From Streptomyces chryseus (GTDB lineage: Bacteria; Actinomycetota; Actinomycetes; Streptomycetales; Streptomycetaceae), in NCBI RefSeq assembly GCF_014650755.1, contig NZ_BMVO01000025.1, positions 33,157 through 97,156 of the forward strand: a stretch of DNA of 64,000 bases. Reading direction: 5' to 3'. The translations under genes and the position numbers were made by a program. How positions within the stretch are numbered: position 1 is the first letter of the stretch; each line of letters begins with the position of its first letter. The notes beneath the pieces are model-generated. The model had not been told where the DNA came from. It saw only the letters and a list, made by a program, of their open reading frames with translations, and did not search any database. Shown here piece by piece: positions 1-9,104 of the stretch.

Positions 1-145
1 CCTCGGCCGCCGGTACGTCGGCGGAGGCGGCGCCGCCGGGCTTGGTGGCGGTGTACGAGGCGACGCCGAGGAGGGCGGCCGCGACGGCGACGGCCGCGCC
101 GATGCCGATGTTGCGGCGGGTGGAGGTCCTGGAGGAGGTGGTCAT
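1..145 (-). CDS. secreted or membrane protein, N-terminal fragment (cut by window edge)
   Basis: Only the first 48 codons are in the window; the rest lies beyond base 1. The start is the ATG at 143-145. The visible protein begins with a Ser/Thr/Arg-rich n-region (MTTSSRTSTRRN), followed by a hydrophobic stretch rich in Ala, Val, Gly and Leu (about residues 13-30), then a polar Ala/Gly/Pro-rich part. This is a signal peptide or an N-terminal membrane anchor, so the product should act outside the cytoplasm. I cannot name a family from this fragment. It points the same way as the Pro/Ala-rich membrane protein upstream of it, across a GC-rich gap of 346 bp. Confidence 0.6.
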   Translation of the reverse strand, partial: MTTSSRTSTRRNIGIGAAVAVAAALLGVASYTATKPGGAASADVPAAE

Positions 146-491
146 GGGTGTTTCGGTACTCCTGAACGGATGCGGGAGGCGGAGACGAGGGGCCGGCGAG
201 CGGCGGCGCGAGGCAGCCGGGAGCCGGGAGCCGGGAAGCCGATGGACCGGGCGGGGCCACTTTCCCCGCCCCGCCCCTTCCCGAACCGGGGCTCCGCCCC
301 GGCCCCGGCTCTCGGACGCCGGACGGGGCGGACAACCGGAGGCCGCAGCCCCGGAAGCAGGGCACGGGACGCCGCCGGTGGGCCGAAGGGGGCGGATCGG
401 AGAGCAGTGGGCTGTCCGGGGTGCCGTACGGCCCGTCCGGTGGTCCGGGGCGGGGCGGGCGGGCCGGGGACCGAGCCGGCCGCGGACCCGC
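146..491. other. GC-rich intergenic region with short direct repeats and a hairpin
   Basis: No convincing coding region. Around 215-240 there are tandem CCGGGAG-type repeats. At 249-271 an 8-bp perfect stem (GGGCGGGG/CCCCGCCC) with a 7-base loop could act as a terminator for the minus-strand gene ending at 492. Several long open frames cross this interval but they lack Streptomyces codon bias and look like GC artefacts. Confidence 0.4.
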
Positions 492-1013
492 CTACACCCG
501 CAGGATCGAGAGGTCTTCCGGGGTCGGTGGGTCCAACGGCGGCGGCAGGTGGCCGGGGGCGCGATGCGGGACCAGGTCCTCGGCTCCCCAGGAGCCTCCA
601 CCGGCCCTGGCCGCGCACAGGGTGGCCGGCAGTTCGTACGCCGCACCGCCCCGCGGCGGCGCCACCGGCACGCTCGCCGGACCGGGGTGCCGCTGTCGGC
701 ACCCGGGCTCCGGGGCGTCGGAGGCGGCGGCGAAGCCGGCGGCGGACGCCGGGCCGGCGGTGGGGGCTGGAGCAGGGGCGTAAGCCGTCGCCGGGCTGGA
801 GGAACGCGCGTAGGGCGTCTCCGCCGCCGGGCCGAAAGCCGGGGCCGAAGCCGGGGCGGTCACCGCACCCGAAGCCGGAACCGGGCCCCCGGCGCCGGGC
901 ACGCCCCCACCCCCCGTGTCCGTACCGAGCAGCAGCATGATCACCACGAGCACCGTACCCACCAGGGCACTCACGGTCGCCGCGCTGCGGCGCCGGGGGC
1001 TGACCTGGGGCAT
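492..1013 (-). CDS. Pro/Ala-rich single-pass membrane or secreted hypothetical protein
   Basis: 173 aa from the ATG at 1011-1013, which has AGGAG about 11 bases upstream; a TTG start at 1049 is possible but has no ribosome site. The N-terminus has a basic patch (PRRRSAAT) followed by a hydrophobic segment of about 20 residues (VSALVGTVLVVIMLLLG), giving a signal-anchor topology. Next comes a low-complexity Ala/Pro/Gly linker of roughly 80 residues, and then a short tail with two Cys residues and a Pro-rich end. No catalytic motif is visible and I do not recognise the family. It is divergent from hrpA with about 114 bp between the starts. Confidence 0.55.
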   Translation of the reverse strand: MPQVSPRRRSAATVSALVGTVLVVIMLLLGTDTGGGGVPGAGGPVPASGAVTAPASAPAFGPAAETPYARSSSPATAYAPAPAPTAGPASAAGFAAASDAPEPGCRQRHPGPASVPVAPPRGGAAYELPATLCAARAGGGSWGAEDLVPHRAPGHLPPPLDPPTPEDLSILRV

Positions 1014-1127
1014 TGGCTCTGGATCTCCTGTCCGGGGACGTCCCGTCAAGCGTAAAGGCTCCCCCGACGCCGCCCCGCGGAAATCGGTTCGCCAGTCGCG
1101 ACCGGCGGGTGAGATCCTGAATCAGGT

Positions 1128-4100
1128 ATGTCTACTTCCTTCGCCGACCTCCAGACCGTGCTCGGAGGGCTGCCGCTGCGCGACGCCCACCGGCTCGGCC
1201 GCCGTCTCGACGGCGCCCGCCGCATCCGCAAGCCCGAGGCCCGCCAGGCCGTCCTGGACGAAATCGCCGCCGAGGCCGAGAAGTCCGCCGCCCGCCTGGC
1301 GCAGCGTGCTGCCCGGATGCCCGAGATCACGTATCCGGAGTCGTTGCCGGTCAGCCAGCGCAAGGACGACATCGCCGAGGCGATACGCGACCACCAGGTC
1401 GTGATCGTCGCGGGTGAGACCGGCTCCGGCAAGACGACGCAGATCCCCAAGATCTGCATGGAGCTCGGCCGTGGCGTGAAGGGCATGATCGGCCACACCC
1501 AGCCCCGCCGCCTCGCCGCCCGCACCGTCGCCGAACGCATCGCGGACGAGCTGAAGACCCCGCTCGGCGAGGCGGTCGGCTGGAAGGTCCGGTTCACCGA
1601 CCAGGTCAATCCGGACGCGACCTTCGTCAAGCTCATGACGGACGGCATCCTGCTCGCCGAGATCCAGACGGACCGCGAGCTGCGCGCGTACGACACGATC
1701 ATCATCGACGAGGCCCACGAGCGGTCGCTCAACATCGACTTCCTGCTGGGATATCTCGCCCAGCTGCTCCCCAAGCGCCCCGACCTCAAGGTGGTCATCA
1801 CCTCCGCGACCATCGACCCCGAGCGCTTCTCCCGCCACTTCGGCGACGCGCCGATCGTCGAGGTCAGCGGCCGTACGTACCCCGTCGAGGTCCGCTACCG
1901 GCCCCTCCTCGAAGACGACAGCGACGACTCCGACCGCGACCAGATCACCGCGATCGCCGACGCGGTGGACGAGCTCCAGGCCGAGGGCCCCGGCGACATC
2001 CTCGTCTTCCTCTCCGGCGAGCGGGAGATCCGCGACACCGCCGACGCGCTCAACAAGAGGAACCTGCGCCACACCGAGGTCCTCCCCCTCTACGCCCGCC
2101 TCTCGCACGCCGAGCAGCACCGCGTCTTCCAGCGCCACACCGGCCGGCGCATCGTCCTCGCCACCAACGTCGCGGAGACCTCGCTCACCGTCCCGGGCAT
2201 CAAGTACGTGATCGACCCGGGCACCGCCCGCATCTCGCGCTACAGCCACCGCACCAAGGTCCAGCGCCTGCCGATCGAGCGGATCAGCCAGGCCAGCGCC
2301 AACCAGCGCAAGGGCCGTTGCGGCCGTACGTCCGACGGCATCTGCATCCGGCTGTACGCCGAGGACGACTTCCTCACCCGGCCCGAGTTCACCGACGCCG
2401 AGATCCTGCGGACGAACCTGGCCTCCGTCATCCTCCAGATGACCGCCGCCGGCCTCGGCGACATCGAGAAGTTCCCCTTCATCGACCCGCCGGACCACCG
2501 CAACATCCGCGACGGCGTCCAGCTCCTCCAGGAGCTCGGCGCGCTCGATCCGGCCGAGAAGGATCCGAAGAAGCGGCTCACCGAGCAGGGCCGCAAGCTG
2601 GCCCAGCTCCCCGTCGACCCCCGCCTGGCCCGCATGGTGCTGGAGGCCGACAAGAACGGCTGCGTGCGCGAGGTCATGGTGATCGCCTCCGCGCTCTCCA
2701 TCCAGGACCCGCGCGAGCGCCCCTCCGAGAAGCAGCAGCAGGCGGACCAGCAGCACGCCCGCTTCAAGGACGAGACGTCCGACTTCCTCGCCTATCTCAA
2801 CCTCTGGCGGTACGTCCGGGAGCAGCAGAAGGAGCGCGGCTCCTCCAGCTTCCGCCGGATGTGCAAGTCGGAGTATCTGAACTTTCTGCGCATTCGCGAA
2901 TGGCAGGACATCTACACCCAGCTGCGGTCGGTCGCGAAGCAGATGGGCATACACGTCAACGAGGACGACGCGCCCGAGCTGTCCGTGCACCAGTCCCTGC
3001 TGGCCGGTCTGCTGTCCCACATCGGGCTCAAGGACACCGAGAAGAACGAGTACCTCGGGGCCCGCAGCGCCAAGTTCGCGATCTTCCCCGGCTCGGCGCT
3101 GTTCAAGAAGCAGCCCCGCTTCATCATGTCCGCCGAGCTGGTCGAAACGTCACGCCTGTGGGCGCGGGTCAACGCGAGGATCGAACCGGAGTGGATCGAG
3201 CCGCTCGCCCAGCACCTCATCAAGCGCACGTACAGCGAGCCGCACTGGGAGAAGGACCAGGCGGCCGTCATGGCGTACGAGAGGGTCACGCTGTACGGCG
3301 TCCCGATCGTCGCCCAGCGCAAGGTCAACTACGGCCGGATCGACCCGGAGACGAGCCGCGACCTTTTCATTCGCAACGCCCTGGTCGAGGGTGACTGGCG
3401 GACCCACCACAAGTTCTACGCGGACAACCGCAAGCTCCTCACCGAGGTCGAGGAGCTGGAGCACCGGGCGCGCCGCCGCGACATCCTGGTGGACGACGAG
3501 ACGCTCTTCGACTTCTACGACAAGCGCATCCCCGAACACGTCGTCTCGGGCGCGCACTTCGACTCGTGGTGGAAGCACAAGAAGCGCGAGGAGCCCGAAC
3601 TCCTCGACTTCGAGCGCGAGATGCTCATCAACGAGAAGGCCGGGGCGGTCACCAAGGACGACTACCCGGACTCCTGGCGGCAGGGCAAGCTCAAGTTCCG
3701 GGTGACGTACCAGTTCGAGCCGGGCGCGGACGCGGACGGCGTGACCGTCCACATCCCCCTCCAGGTGCTCAACCAGGTCACGTCCGAGGGCTTCGACTGG
3801 CAGATCCCGGGCCTGCGCGCGGACGTGGTCACCGAGCTGATCCGCTCCCTCCCCAAGCCGATCCGCCGGCACTACGTCCCGGCCCCGGACTACGCGCGCA
3901 AGTTCCTGGACCGCGCCGTGCCGCTCCAGGAGCCGCTGCCGCTCACGCTCGCCCGCGAGCTGAAGCGGATGGTCGGCGTCCCGGTCGAGGCGGACGACTT
4001 CGACCTCTCCCGCGTCCCGGACCACCTGAAGATCACCTTCCGGATCATCGACGAGCGGCGCAGGAACCTCGCCGAGGACAAGGATCTGGAGGCGCTGCGG

Positions 4101-5048
4101 CTCACGCTGCGCCCCAAGGCCCGTCAGGCGCTCTCCAAGGCCGCCGCGGCGACCGCGGGCCCCACGGGCGAGTCCATCGAACGCAAGGGCCTCACGGGCT
4201 GGTCCATCGGCACGCTCAGCCGCGTCTTCGAGACGCGCAGGGCCGGGCAGCCGGTCCGGGCGTACCCGGCCCTCGTCGACGAGGGCGAGAGCGTCGCCGT
4301 ACGGCTCTTCGACACCGAGGCCGAGCAGCGGCAGGCGATGTGGCGCGGCACGCGGCGGCTCATCATGCTGAACATCCCGGTCAACCCGGCGAAGTTCGCG
4401 TCGGACAAGCTCAGCAACCAGCAGAAGCTGGCGCTCTCGCGCAATCCGCACGGTTCGATCCAGGCGCTCTTCGACGACTGCGCGACGGCCGCCGCCGACC
4501 AGTTGATCGCCGACCACGGCGGCCCGGCCTGGGACGAGGAGGCGTTCCGGAAGCTGTTCGACAAGGTCCGCGCCGACCTCGTGGACACGACCGTGCGCAC
4601 GGTGAACCAGGTCCAGCAGATCCTGGCGGCCTGGCAGGCGTGCGAGCGCCGGCTGAAGGCCACGAGCAGCCTGGCCCTGATGAACAACCTCGCCGACGTA
4701 CGCGACCAGCTGGCGTTCCTGGTGCCGCCCGGCTTCGTGACGAAGACGGGGCTGCGCCGGCTGCCCGATCTGATGCGCTATCTCGTCGCGGCCGACCGCA
4801 GGCTCCAGCAGATGCCCACGGCCGTCCAGCGCGACACCACGCGCATGGAGAAGGTCCACGAGATGCAGGACGAGTACGCCTGGCTGCTGGAGCAGCTGCC
4901 TCAGGGCAGGCCCGTTCCGCAGGAGGTGCTGGACATCCGCTGGATGATCGAGGAGCTGCGGGTGAGCTACTTCGCGCACGCCCTCGGGACGGCCCAACCG
5001 GTCTCGGACAAGCGGATCGTGAAGGCGATCGACGCGGCGGCCCCGTAA
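1128..5048 (+). CDS. hrpA: ATP-dependent RNA helicase HrpA (DEAH box)
   Basis: 1306 aa, the usual length of bacterial HrpA. Visible helicase motifs are Walker A GETGSGKTT (from residue 96), the DEAH box in IIDEAHERS (about 192-200), motif III SAT, and motif VI QRKGRCGRT. After the two RecA-like domains come the helicase-associated (HA2) region and the long C-terminal extension typical of HrpA (DUF3418 region, roughly from residue 700). The family unwinds or remodels RNA; in E. coli HrpA is linked to mRNA processing and to rescue of stalled or collided ribosomes. The ATG at 1128 gives the expected N-terminus although its ribosome site is weak. It is a single-gene unit followed by tRNA-Asp. Confidence 0.95.
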   Translation: MSTSFADLQTVLGGLPLRDAHRLGRRLDGARRIRKPEARQAVLDEIAAEAEKSAARLAQRAARMPEITYPESLPVSQRKDDIAEAIRDHQVVIVAGETGSGKTTQIPKICMELGRGVKGMIGHTQPRRLAARTVAERIADELKTPLGEAVGWKVRFTDQVNPDATFVKLMTDGILLAEIQTDRELRAYDTIIIDEAHERSLNIDFLLGYLAQLLPKRPDLKVVITSATIDPERFSRHFGDAPIVEVSGRTYPVEVRYRPLLEDDSDDSDRDQITAIADAVDELQAEGPGDILVFLSGEREIRDTADALNKRNLRHTEVLPLYARLSHAEQHRVFQRHTGRRIVLATNVAETSLTVPGIKYVIDPGTARISRYSHRTKVQRLPIERISQASANQRKGRCGRTSDGICIRLYAEDDFLTRPEFTDAEILRTNLASVILQMTAAGLGDIEKFPFIDPPDHRNIRDGVQLLQELGALDPAEKDPKKRLTEQGRKLAQLPVDPRLARMVLEADKNGCVREVMVIASALSIQDPRERPSEKQQQADQQHARFKDETSDFLAYLNLWRYVREQQKERGSSSFRRMCKSEYLNFLRIREWQDIYTQLRSVAKQMGIHVNEDDAPELSVHQSLLAGLLSHIGLKDTEKNEYLGARSAKFAIFPGSALFKKQPRFIMSAELVETSRLWARVNARIEPEWIEPLAQHLIKRTYSEPHWEKDQAAVMAYERVTLYGVPIVAQRKVNYGRIDPETSRDLFIRNALVEGDWRTHHKFYADNRKLLTEVEELEHRARRRDILVDDETLFDFYDKRIPEHVVSGAHFDSWWKHKKREEPELLDFEREMLINEKAGAVTKDDYPDSWRQGKLKFRVTYQFEPGADADGVTVHIPLQVLNQVTSEGFDWQIPGLRADVVTELIRSLPKPIRRHYVPAPDYARKFLDRAVPLQEPLPLTLARELKRMVGVPVEADDFDLSRVPDHLKITFRIIDERRRNLAEDKDLEALRLTLRPKARQALSKAAAATAGPTGESIERKGLTGWSIGTLSRVFETRRAGQPVRAYPALVDEGESVAVRLFDTEAEQRQAMWRGTRRLIMLNIPVNPAKFASDKLSNQQKLALSRNPHGSIQALFDDCATAAADQLIADHGGPAWDEEAFRKLFDKVRADLVDTTVRTVNQVQQILAAWQACERRLKATSSLALMNNLADVRDQLAFLVPPGFVTKTGLRRLPDLMRYLVAADRRLQQMPTAVQRDTTRMEKVHEMQDEYAWLLEQLPQGRPVPQEVLDIRWMIEELRVSYFAHALGTAQPVSDKRIVKAIDAAAP

Positions 5049-5141
5049 CTCCGCCGTCGCCATGAGTGAGTTCGCCCGCACCCCCTGACCTGCTGTACAG
5101 TCTGTCTTCGCAGCGCAACGCAGTACGGCGCGGCGAATCAA

Positions 5142-5216
5142 GGTCCTGTGGAGCAGTTTGGAGTGCTCGCCACCCTGTCAAGGTGGAGGCCGCGGGTTCA
5201 AATCCCGTCAGGACCG
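5142..5216 (+). tRNA. tRNA-Asp(GTC)
   Basis: Full cloverleaf: acceptor GGTCCTG/CAGGACC, D stem GAGC/GCTC, anticodon stem CCACC/GGTGG with loop CTGTCAA (anticodon GTC at 5177-5179), T arm GCGGG-TTCAAAT-CCCGT, discriminator G. CCA is not encoded. It is followed by its own terminator. Confidence 0.97.
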
Positions 5217-5233
5217 CACGACAAGAAGTACGA

Positions 5234-5265
5234 GAAGGCCCGGATCCGCAAGGATCCGGGCCTTC
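5234..5265 (+). terminator. intrinsic terminator of tRNA-Asp
   Basis: 14-bp perfect stem (5234-5247 with 5252-5265) and a 4-base loop, followed by a short T-rich stretch. It lies 18 bases after the tRNA. Confidence 0.85.
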
Positions 5266-5342
5266 TTGCGTCTTGACTGCGTCATCTGCCACCGGTACCC
5301 AGGCATCAGGGCATCGGGGGGCCCGCACCGGGGAGGTGGCGC

Positions 5343-5570
5343 ATGGCGGCATCAACGGCCAGGCACGAGACGCGCGCACTGCTGCGCGCCCATCTGGCGG
5401 CCTCGACGGGGTATCGGCATCTCACACGGCACTGTCCCATCTGCCACCGGCTCCTGCGGCTCGCCATGGAGCCGGAACCGGCGAAGCCGGCCAGGCCGGT
5501 GAGCGCGGAGGGCGGCGGGGCCGGGGAGCCGGCGGCGGACGCCGAGGAGAGCGGCCCGCCGGACCGCTGA
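5343..5570 (+). CDS. small conserved Streptomyces protein with CPICH motif (DUF6274-like)
   Basis: 75 aa, starting at an ATG with a GGGGAGG-type ribosome site. The conserved-looking part is the first 45 residues: an Arg/His-rich helix (RHETRALLRAHLAA), then GYRHLTRHCPICHRLLRLAME, where one Cys-x-x-Cys and nearby His residues could bind a metal. The C-terminal 30 residues are a Pro/Glu/Ala-rich tail. I recall this family as DUF6274, found near bldC in streptomycetes; its function is not known. G/C-ending codons support it as a real gene. Confidence 0.75.
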   Translation: MAASTARHETRALLRAHLAASTGYRHLTRHCPICHRLLRLAMEPEPAKPARPVSAEGGGAGEPAADAEESGPPDR

Positions 5571-5790
5571 ACCCCTATCGCCGGTCGGCCGGCGATGCAC
5601 AAGGGCCAGGCGCTGTGACGGGTGTCACGCCACGAGTTTCGGGAACCGGTGGACTTACACCCTTCCTACAACGGGCCAATTTAATATGTGCAATTGCACC
5701 TCTCCCCAAGGGTCGCCCCGAGGCTTCCGCACCCGTCCCCGGGAGTCGGCGGACCGCAGGTCAGAGCGGTCGCCACCGCCTCGGTGCGGG
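5571..5790. promoter_or_regulatory. intergenic region with AT-rich patch and 12-bp perfect palindrome
   Basis: No gene seen. An unusually AT-rich patch at 5678-5699 holds two AATT tetramers (5678-5681 and 5692-5695). The second sits inside a perfect palindrome GTGCAATTGCAC at 5688-5699. It lies between the DUF6274-like gene and the bldC terminator. AT-rich AATT repeats resemble what is known of BldC-type binding sites, so a regulator site is plausible, but no gene start faces it closely. Confidence 0.35.
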
Positions 5791-5791
5791 C

Positions 5792-5832
5792 ACAAAAAGA
5801 TCGCGCTGGACCCGGCGGAGTCCAGCGCGATC
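5792..5832 (-). terminator. intrinsic terminator of bldC
   Basis: 12-bp perfect stem GATCGCGCTGGA/TCCAGCGCGATC (5799-5810 and 5821-5832) with a 10-base loop. Read on the minus strand it is followed directly by TCTTTTTGTG, so it is a classical rho-independent terminator, about 125 bp after the bldC stop. Confidence 0.85.
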
Positions 5833-5958
5833 GACGACGCACCCGTCATGCATGGATGTGGCGCCTGTTGGGGCAGACGCCTGTCGTGTGGTGCTCAGGT
5901 GGGCGTCCGGGTTGGGGGACCCGGAGGAATGCCCGGTAAAGCGGGGTTATGCGGTTGT

Positions 5959-6165
5959 TCAGGCCTCGCTGCGCTGCTGCGGAATGCCCGCAAGCAGTGC
6001 GCGGACCTCAGCCTCGCGGTAACGCCGGTGTCCACCAAGCGTGCGGATGGACGTGAGCTTGCCTGCCTTGGCCCAGCGCGTAACCGTCTTCGGGTCCACG
6101 CGGAACATCGTGGCAACCTCAGCCGGGGTCAGCAGCGGCTCGGCGTCAGGGGTGCGAGCGGTCAT
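5959..6165 (-). CDS. bldC: developmental transcriptional regulator BldC
   Basis: 68-aa MerR-like winged-helix DNA-binding protein with no effector domain. As far as I recall it is identical to S. coelicolor BldC (MTARTPDAEPLLTPAEVATM... ending GIPQQRSEA). The helix-turn-helix is LTPAEVATMFRVDPKTVTRW, and the wing carries GGHRRY. BldC controls the timing of entry into development by holding sporulation genes in check during vegetative growth; it binds cooperatively as head-to-tail oligomers to AT-rich direct repeats. The ATG at 6163-6165 has a perfect GAGGAGG ribosome site six bases upstream (6172-6178). It is a single-gene unit with its own terminator. Confidence 0.98.
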   Translation of the reverse strand: MTARTPDAEPLLTPAEVATMFRVDPKTVTRWAKAGKLTSIRTLGGHRRYREAEVRALLAGIPQQRSEA

Positions 6166-6635
6166 GAGCGGCCTCCTCGGGAGAACCGAACCATCACGGT
6201 TCTTTCCTCTAAATTCTGCACCTTGACCCGCGTTGCCCGAAATGGCGGACGCGGGCCGAGTCGGTTATAGGACGAACGGCTTGTCCTCGGCACTACAACT
6301 ACACCATCCGTCCAGCCACGTCGGCCAAACCGATGGAATTGCCCTCCCAGGTGTTCATCAGCGACGAAGCCGATGGACCATGCCATAGCGGACAGTCACG
6401 TCACAGTGACGATCAGTCGCAGAGCGATCAGGAGCCACCAGACCCCCCATAGCGCGCAATACCGAGCTAACCCGCCCTTAGTTGGACGGAAGGAGCCCTC
6501 GCCGGACTCCTTGTCCTATTTTGGCATGAGGATGGGTGATGGGCGCAAGAGCCCGCTTAGTGCTGTCCGTCACGCTTGAGGCAAAGGCCCGGATCGGGAC
6601 CTACGTCCCGGCCGCCGGGAGCCGCCCGTACGCCC
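6166..6635. promoter_or_regulatory. bldC promoter and leader region plus spacer
   Basis: 470 bp without a credible gene. The minus-strand bldC promoter must lie here; the AT-rich stretch around 6200-6225 (CTCTAAATTCTG on the plus strand) is the best candidate for its -10 area. Base composition through about 6550 is clearly less GC-rich than the flanking genes. The right-hand part is the 3' side of the minus-strand gene that ends at 6636. Confidence 0.4.
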
Positions 6636-7487
6636 TCAGTTCGCGAACTGGCGCTCGCGCACCACCCGCCACCGCTCGGTGAGCCGCCCGTACGCTTCAC
6701 GGGCCCCCACGCCGTCCCCGGCCCGCAGCGCCGCGATGCCCTCGGCCACGTCCGCCGCCGAGTGGTCCTCGGACAGATGCTCCTGCGGAAGTACGTGAGC
6801 GAGGCCGCCGTAGTCCAGCTCGACCAGCGACCGGGGGTGGAACTCCTCCAGCCAGCGCCCCACATCTACCAGCCCCTCGACGAGCGGCCCCCCGGCCTCC
6901 GCGTCCAGATGCTCCCGCAGCGCCTTCAGGGCCCGCGCCACGCGCCGCCGCGCCTGCGCCATCGGCGTCCGGTAGCGCAGTACGGACGCCGCCTCGCCCT
7001 CGGCCTTCGCGTACTCCCGCTCCTCGCTCGCGAAGAGGGCGAACCAGCGCACCGGCACGTGCCACGCCGACGTCCTGATCCACGGCCGCGCGTCCGGGTT
7101 GCGCTCCAGCCAGCGCTCGAAGTCCGCGGCCGCCTGCCGGCGCACCAGCGGCGGCAGCGCCGCGTCCAGCAGCGGCTCGGGGAAGAGGTCGGGCAGCTCC
7201 TCCAGCGCCAGCCACCCGCGCAGCCGAGTCCGCCAGGGACAGACGCACACCACCCCGTCCACTTCGGTCACGAACGCGTCGCCGCTCTCGTGCACCGGCA
7301 CCGGGACCGGCGGGGTCGGCAGCAAGTCCGCCAGGGAGCGCCGCAGTTCGTCCTGCGCGGTGGGCAGCCGCTCGCGCTTCGCGTACCGCGTCCAATGACC
7401 GCGTTCGGGCTCGGGGAAGGCCGCCAGCGGTTCGTACACCCTCAGATAGGAGACGTACGGGACGATCACCGAGGACTCCTGGGCCAC
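6636..7487 (-). CDS. conserved actinobacterial protein of unknown function
   Basis: 283 aa, cytoplasmic, no signal peptide or membrane segment. The N-terminus (SSVIVPYVSYLRVYEPLAAF) and a central 'WHVPVRWFALF' block followed by an Arg-rich helical region (QARRRVARALKALREHL) look like the conserved core. No catalytic motif is obvious. It sits between bldC and vdh, divergent from vdh, and matches the position of a conserved hypothetical gene (SCO4090-like) in S. coelicolor as I remember the locus. The C-terminal part is predicted helical. I cannot assign a function. Confidence 0.75.
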   Translation of the reverse strand: MAQESSVIVPYVSYLRVYEPLAAFPEPERGHWTRYAKRERLPTAQDELRRSLADLLPTPPVPVPVHESGDAFVTEVDGVVCVCPWRTRLRGWLALEELPDLFPEPLLDAALPPLVRRQAAADFERWLERNPDARPWIRTSAWHVPVRWFALFASEEREYAKAEGEAASVLRYRTPMAQARRRVARALKALREHLDAEAGGPLVEGLVDVGRWLEEFHPRSLVELDYGGLAHVLPQEHLSEDHSAADVAEGIAALRAGDGVGAREAYGRLTERWRVVRERQFAN

Positions 7488-7732
7488 GCCTGCTCCTCAC
7501 TCGACCGGAACTCGGACCGGCACCCCGGACCGCGAGCCGGACCGCGAGCCGGACCGGAAAGAACCTCGACGAACCGGAAGGAAACCGGAAGGAAATCGTC
7601 CCACGCGTACTCCGCCAGGGGGTGATCCTCGGCACTGCCGTACGCCCCCGGGCCACCAGGTCTTACTCTCTTGCCCATCGGCCCTCCCCACCCGCAGGAG
7701 GGCGAAGCGCCTCGTACTTGGGAGTCACCACC

Positions 7733-8815
7733 GTGACCGACGCAACCGACGGCGTCCTGCACACCCTGTTCCGATCGGAGCAGGGCGGCCACGAGCAAGT
7801 CGTGCTGTGCCAGGACCGTGCCAGCGGCCTCAAGGCCGTCATCGCCATCCACTCCACCGCTCTGGGCCCGGCCCTCGGCGGCACGCGCTTCTACCCGTAC
7901 GCGAACGAGGAGGAGGCCGTCGCCGACGCGCTGAACCTCGCCCGCGGCATGTCGTACAAGAACGCCATGGCCGGACTCGACCACGGCGGCGGCAAGGCCG
8001 TGATCATCGGCGACCCCGAGACGCTCAAGAGCGAGGAACTGCTCCTCGCGTACGGCCGGTTCGTGAACTCCCTCGGCGGCCGTTACGTGACCGCCTGCGA
8101 CGTCGGCACGTACGTCGTCGACATGGACGTCGTCGCCCGCGAGACCCGCTGGGCCACCGGCCGCTCCCCCGAGAACGGCGGCGCCGGCGACTCGTCCGTA
8201 CTCACCGCCTTCGGCGTCTTCCAGGGCATGCGGGCCTCGGCCCAGCACCTGTGGGGCGACCCGACCCTGCGCGACCGCAAGGTCGGCGTCGCGGGCGTCG
8301 GCAAGGTCGGCCACCACCTCGTCGAGCACCTCCTGGCGGACGGCGCCCAGGTCGTGATCACGGACGTGCGGGAGGAGTCGGTACGCCGCATCACCGACCG
8401 TCACCCGAACGTCACCGTCGTCGCGGACACCGAGGCGCTGATCCGCGTCGAGGGGCTCGACATCTACGCCCCGTGCGCGCTCGGCGGCGCGCTGAACGAC
8501 GACAGCGTTCCGGTCCTCACGGCGAAGGTGGTGTGCGGCGCGGCCAACAACCAGCTCGCCCACCCGGGCGTCGAGAAGGACCTCGCGGACCGCGGGATCC
8601 TCTACGCCCCCGACTACGTGGTGAACGCCGGCGGCGTCATCCAGGTCGCCGACGAGCTGCGCGGCTTCGACTTCGACCGGTGCAAGGCGCAGGCCGCGAA
8701 GATCTTCGACACCACGCTGGCAATATTCGCACGTGCGAAGACGGACGGGATTCCGCCGGCTGCGGCGGCCGACCGGATCGCCGAACAGAGGATGGCCGAG
8801 GCACGCCGGAGCTGA
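7733..8815 (+). CDS. vdh: valine (branched-chain amino acid) dehydrogenase
   Basis: 360 aa from the GTG at 7733, which has GGAG eight bases upstream; the open frame extends 37 codons further upstream without a better start. It belongs to the Glu/Leu/Phe/Val dehydrogenase family. The substrate-binding block with the catalytic Lys is seen in GGTRFYPYANEEEA and DHGGGKAVI, and the NAD-binding Rossmann fold in VGVAGVGKVGHHLVEHLL. The enzyme oxidatively deaminates valine, leucine and isoleucine to 2-oxo acids with NAD+, feeding energy metabolism and supplying branched acyl-CoA precursors for fatty acids and polyketides in streptomycetes. It is a single-gene unit with its own terminator. Confidence 0.93.
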   Translation: MTDATDGVLHTLFRSEQGGHEQVVLCQDRASGLKAVIAIHSTALGPALGGTRFYPYANEEEAVADALNLARGMSYKNAMAGLDHGGGKAVIIGDPETLKSEELLLAYGRFVNSLGGRYVTACDVGTYVVDMDVVARETRWATGRSPENGGAGDSSVLTAFGVFQGMRASAQHLWGDPTLRDRKVGVAGVGKVGHHLVEHLLADGAQVVITDVREESVRRITDRHPNVTVVADTEALIRVEGLDIYAPCALGGALNDDSVPVLTAKVVCGAANNQLAHPGVEKDLADRGILYAPDYVVNAGGVIQVADELRGFDFDRCKAQAAKIFDTTLAIFARAKTDGIPPAAAADRIAEQRMAEARRS

Positions 8816-8915
8816 CCCGCGAGCGGGGCCGGCCCGCCGTCGGCGGGACATGACGAGACATGACTCACCCCCGTCGGCGGGTCGACCCTCAAGAAGAGGT
8901 TAAAATCGCAGTTGA

Positions 8916-8945
8916 CCAGCGAGGACGGGGCTCCTCGCTGGTTCT
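8916..8945 (+). terminator. intrinsic terminator of vdh
   Basis: 10-bp perfect stem CCAGCGAGGA/TCCTCGCTGG (8916-8925, 8932-8941) with a 6-base loop, followed by TTCT. It lies 100 bp after the vdh stop. Confidence 0.75.
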
Positions 8946-9104
8946 GTGACGAGGCGTTGCATGCGGGCGGCGTACCGTATGGCCGCGGAAGCAGGTACCG
9001 TTGATGCCCTACGGACCGGTCTCTCCGAGGGGAGCCCGTTCCGAACCATGAACGCGTGTCAAGACTCTGGGGCCGTCGAGCCCCGTCACCGAGGGGGTCG
9101 AGCC

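Noticed and set aside
1122..3020. Long minus-strand open frame (632 aa) opposite hrpA
   Set aside because: It is the antisense shadow of hrpA. The protein is Val/Leu/Asp-rich without domains, as is usual for the reverse frame of a GC-rich gene. The same holds for the long frames opposite purF, purL, the DHA2 exporter and the TetR/MFS genes.
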